The position numbers and the translations under genes are program-made. The notes under the pieces are model-generated. The model saw nothing but the letters and a program-made list of their open reading frames with translations, did no database searches and was not told the origin of the DNA. This document shows, in pieces, positions 6,308 to 7,671 of a stretch of DNA of 7,671 nucleotides (position 1 is the stretch's first letter; the number at the start of each line of letters is the position of its first letter). Origin of the DNA: Bacteroidota bacterium. GTDB lineage: Bacteria; Bacteroidota; Bacteroidia; Chitinophagales; Chitinophagaceae. The stretch is from NCBI GenBank assembly GCA_023392185.1, contig JAEVZP010000094.1, positions 1 to 7,671 on the forward strand, read 5' to 3'.

Positions 6308-6636
6308 GAATCGGTTTGGCTAAAGGGCGACAAGATAAAGCGGAAATGCGGGATCAGAGCAGCGCTGCCGGCTTCCAACAAAGCAGTTTTCTAAAAAAAC
6401 CGGTAGCAGTTCGCCGAAAGGCCGGTGATTGCTTCTGAGATCCACCGCTGCTGTCAGTTGACTGCTACTGCGCATCAGAAGATTTTTAAGCACAATCCGG
6501 CTGCATCCAGAGCGAAAAAGACGGCGGTGACCAGGAAAAGATTAAGACGCCCTGCCGGAAATAAACCAGTACGGGCCTTTCCATAAAAATCGGAAAGACC
6601 CGTACTGCCACAAAGAATTGTTTGTATCTGCGGTAC
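6308..6636. other. Intergenic region between POT-B and the VWA gene, rich in inverted repeats
   Basis: No supported gene lies in these 329 bases. A plus-strand frame of about 60 codons near 6410-6588 has no ATG and no recognisable motif. The POT-B promoter should be here, but no good TTG/TAnnTTTG pair is visible. The region contains the palindrome GCAGCGCTGC (6359-6368), two interleaved inverted repeats (6403-6481) and the terminator hairpin of the VWA gene (6567-6607). Confidence 0.6.
6567..6607 (-). terminator. Hairpin terminator downstream of the VWA gene
   Basis: Bases 6567-6582 pair with 6592-6607 over 16 positions with one C-A mismatch, which is a G-U wobble in minus-strand RNA, around a 9-base loop. 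It starts 30 bases after the VWA stop codon and is followed on the minus strand by a short T-rich GGTTTATTT rather than a full T run. Termination is therefore likely but possibly less efficient than at 4759-4794. Confidence 0.75.
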
Positions 6637-7260
6637 TTATTTTTTATAAAAATCTTTGCTTGTGTCTTCGTTGTTGCGGATTTTGCGATTGTAGTTGGTT
6701 CGGGCGGTGCGCTCCTGTTCGAGCATATCCATCAGCCCTTCTTCACTTTTGGCAAAGGCCAGTACGTTGGATATGGCAATGCGGTCGGCTGCGGTAGACA
6801 CATCGTGGTCGGTGCCGATATAAGTAAAGGTCCAGTGGTTTTTTTGCAGTTTTTCCACCAGTTTTTTGATATCGCTGCCTTTCCATTCTACAGATGCATT
6901 TTCCTCACCATCGGTGAAGATGGTAACCAGCACATTACAGGCTGCCACAGCGCTCAGTTCGGCATGCAGGCGGCTGATCGCAAACCCCATGGCATCATAA
7001 AGCGGCGTGCTCGCGTTGGGGCTGTATTTTTCTGCATCAACGGGGGCAGCTTTGGCCACCGGTTGATTCCACAAGTGGAGGCTGCGGCCCGCACCGTTGA
7101 AGGTGAGGAAAGAAATGCGGTGCTCCTGCTCCGGAAACTGCGCTTCCATTGCTTTTGCCGTCTGAATAATTTCATTAAAGCTTTGAATCGTAGGGCGTTT
7201 GATACTTTCCATAGACCCGCTTTCATCCAGGATAATAAGGTTGTGAACAAGGTGTTTCAT
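6637..7260 (-). CDS. Cytoplasmic von Willebrand factor A (VWA) domain protein with an intact MIDAS
   Basis: This 207-residue protein is essentially a single VWA domain. The metal-ion-dependent adhesion site is complete: D12-x-S14-x-S16 in LIILDESGSM, the threonine of ASTPLYDA (T85) and the aspartate of FTDGEEN (D117). VWA domains bind divalent metal and usually mediate protein-protein contacts. There is no signal peptide or membrane segment, so it should act in the cytoplasm. The last 35 residues (about 173-207) are charged and probably helical or disordered, ending KDFYKK. Short stand-alone VWA proteins of this kind resemble TerY-like proteins and are common in Bacteroidota, but no tellurite-resistance, AAA ATPase, kinase or phosphatase partner is visible here. 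The partner and role are unknown. The gene has its own promoter candidate and terminator and appears monocistronic. The start is fixed because the first beta strand follows the ATG within six residues. Confidence 0.92.
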   Translation of the reverse strand: MKHLVHNLIILDESGSMESIKRPTIQSFNEIIQTAKAMEAQFPEQEHRISFLTFNGAGRSLHLWNQPVAKAAPVDAEKYSPNASTPLYDAMGFAISRLHAELSAVAACNVLVTIFTDGEENASVEWKGSDIKKLVEKLQKNHWTFTYIGTDHDVSTAADRIAISNVLAFAKSEEGLMDMLEQERTARTNYNRKIRNNEDTSKDFYKK

Positions 7261-7293
7261 TAAATACTTTTTTTAAAGGGAATAGACAAGATG

Positions 7294-7324
7294 TAAATAT
7301 AGCATACGAAACCCGCCGGTACAA
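7294..7324 (-). promoter_or_regulatory. Candidate Bacteroidota promoter of the VWA gene
   Basis: On the minus strand a TTG at 7324-7322 is followed after 20 bases by TATATTTA at 7301-7294. The Bacteroidota pattern is TTG, 17-23 bases, then TAnnTTTG, so the box is one base off consensus and the spacing is normal. Transcription would start near 7287, giving a leader of about 27 bases that ends in the A/T-rich AAAAAAAGTATTTA just before the ATG. Confidence 0.5.
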
Positions 7325-7442
7325 GCACCAGACCTTGTCCGCCAAAGGTTTTTTTTCATCACCACCGGTTTGAGAAAAAACGGCCCCGCCAGCTGCCTTT
7401 CAGACGCGTCGGCGGTAGCTGTAAGCTAACAAAAAGCGCTTT

Positions 7443-7456
7443 AATTTCCGGAAATT
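7443..7456. repeat. 14-bp perfect palindrome containing TTCCGGAA
   Basis: AATTTCCGGAAATT equals its own reverse complement. It is enclosed by a second inverted repeat, GCTTTAA (7438-7444) and TTAAAGC (7460-7466), so two alternative hairpins could form. It is one of seven TTCCGGAA copies in the window and could be an operator or an iterated palindrome; sequence alone cannot decide. Confidence 0.6.
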
Positions 7457-7671
7457 TCCTTAAAGCAGTGCCTCTTAAAACAGCCACTCTGGATGCGACG
7501 GCACAAAAGCTTTTGGCGCGCTTCAAACCAGCTCCTTTTTACAGAAAGCAGATGCAGCGGGATTTTGATTTTTTAACGCTTCTTAACCGGTCAACCGGCC
7601 GTTTTCCAAGGTTTGGCCCTAATGGTTCCCTTTTTTCCGGCCTATTTTTGAGCCCGCACCTTTTCATATGG

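Larger units (their letters stand above)
7261..7671. other. Non-coding or unresolved region upstream of the VWA gene, to the right edge
   Basis: No gene can be supported in these 411 bases. A plus-strand frame stays open from 7303 to the edge (123 codons), with a GTG at 7468 and an ATG at 7552, but its translation is basic, low in acidic residues and motif-free. The region has the 14-bp perfect palindrome AATTTCCGGAAATT (7443-7456), nested between GCTTTAA (7438-7444) and TTAAAGC (7460-7466). It also has GACGCGTC inside a CAGCTGCC/GGTAGCTG hairpin near 7390-7422. A perfect TATTTTTG -7 box occurs at 7643-7650, with an ATG at 7668 at the very edge, so a plus-strand gene may begin just outside. 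Confidence 0.5.

Noticed and set aside
3475..6340. Shared octamer CTTTATCT in the leaders of both transporter genes (3482-3475 and 6340-6333, minus)
   Set aside because: With leaders of about 100 bases each, a shared 8-mer is expected by chance in roughly one case in seven. The distances to the start codons also differ (about 15 and 26 bases).
6410..6588. Plus-strand open frame of about 60 codons in the POT-B/VWA gap
   Set aside because: It has no ATG start, no recognisable motif and a basic composition, and it runs into the VWA terminator hairpin.
7540..7669. Minus-strand frame of about 43 codons starting at the edge ATG (7669)
   Set aside because: The translation is Lys/Arg-rich with no motif, and there is no promoter support within the window.

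Overview
The window looks like a chromosomal segment from a Bacteroidota bacterium, probably a Cytophagia or Chitinophagia type of roughly 50% GC. This rests on four things: the two POT-family peptide transporters, a secreted protein built on repeated ELWxTDGTxxGT-type motifs, starts without clear Shine-Dalgarno sequences, and candidate promoters of the Bacteroidota TTG...TAnnTTTG type. Genus cannot be named from the sequence alone.

Layout. At 1-1419 (minus) is the N-terminal 473 codons of an exported DGT-repeat protein that runs off the left edge. An intergenic stretch (1420-1909) holds a long imperfect inverted repeat made of CACAGAG units and a rho-independent terminator. At 1910-3460 (minus) lies POT transporter A. 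Upstream of it (3461-3913) is a decayed C-terminal fragment of what reads as an L,D-transpeptidase, then an A/T-rich tract and a candidate promoter facing right. Two small co-oriented genes follow (3914-4297 and 4324-4731, plus). One encodes a small exported cysteine-containing protein and the other a putative lipoprotein, and they form an apparent two-gene operon of unknown role. A perfect 13-bp-stem bidirectional terminator (4759-4794) separates this operon from POT transporter B (4865-6307, minus). A hairpin-rich gap of 329 bases then leads to a cytoplasmic von Willebrand factor A (VWA) protein with a complete MIDAS site (6637-7260, minus). That gene has its own terminator and the best promoter candidate in the window. 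The last 411 bases contain no convincing gene.

How the parts relate. The two transporters probably import di/tripeptides with protons, but their predicted topologies differ. A carries an extra pair of hydrophobic segments between TM6 and TM7, while B has a short hydrophilic linker there. Terminators or hairpins at each junction indicate that the transporters, the small-gene operon and the VWA gene are separate transcription units. I see no evidence of a phage, transposon, CRISPR array or obvious defence system.

The most unusual sequence-level signal is the 8-bp palindrome TTCCGGAA. It occurs seven times in 7.67 kb, in three codon phases and in intergenic DNA, against about 0.12 expected by simple base odds. 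It behaves like a highly iterated palindrome.
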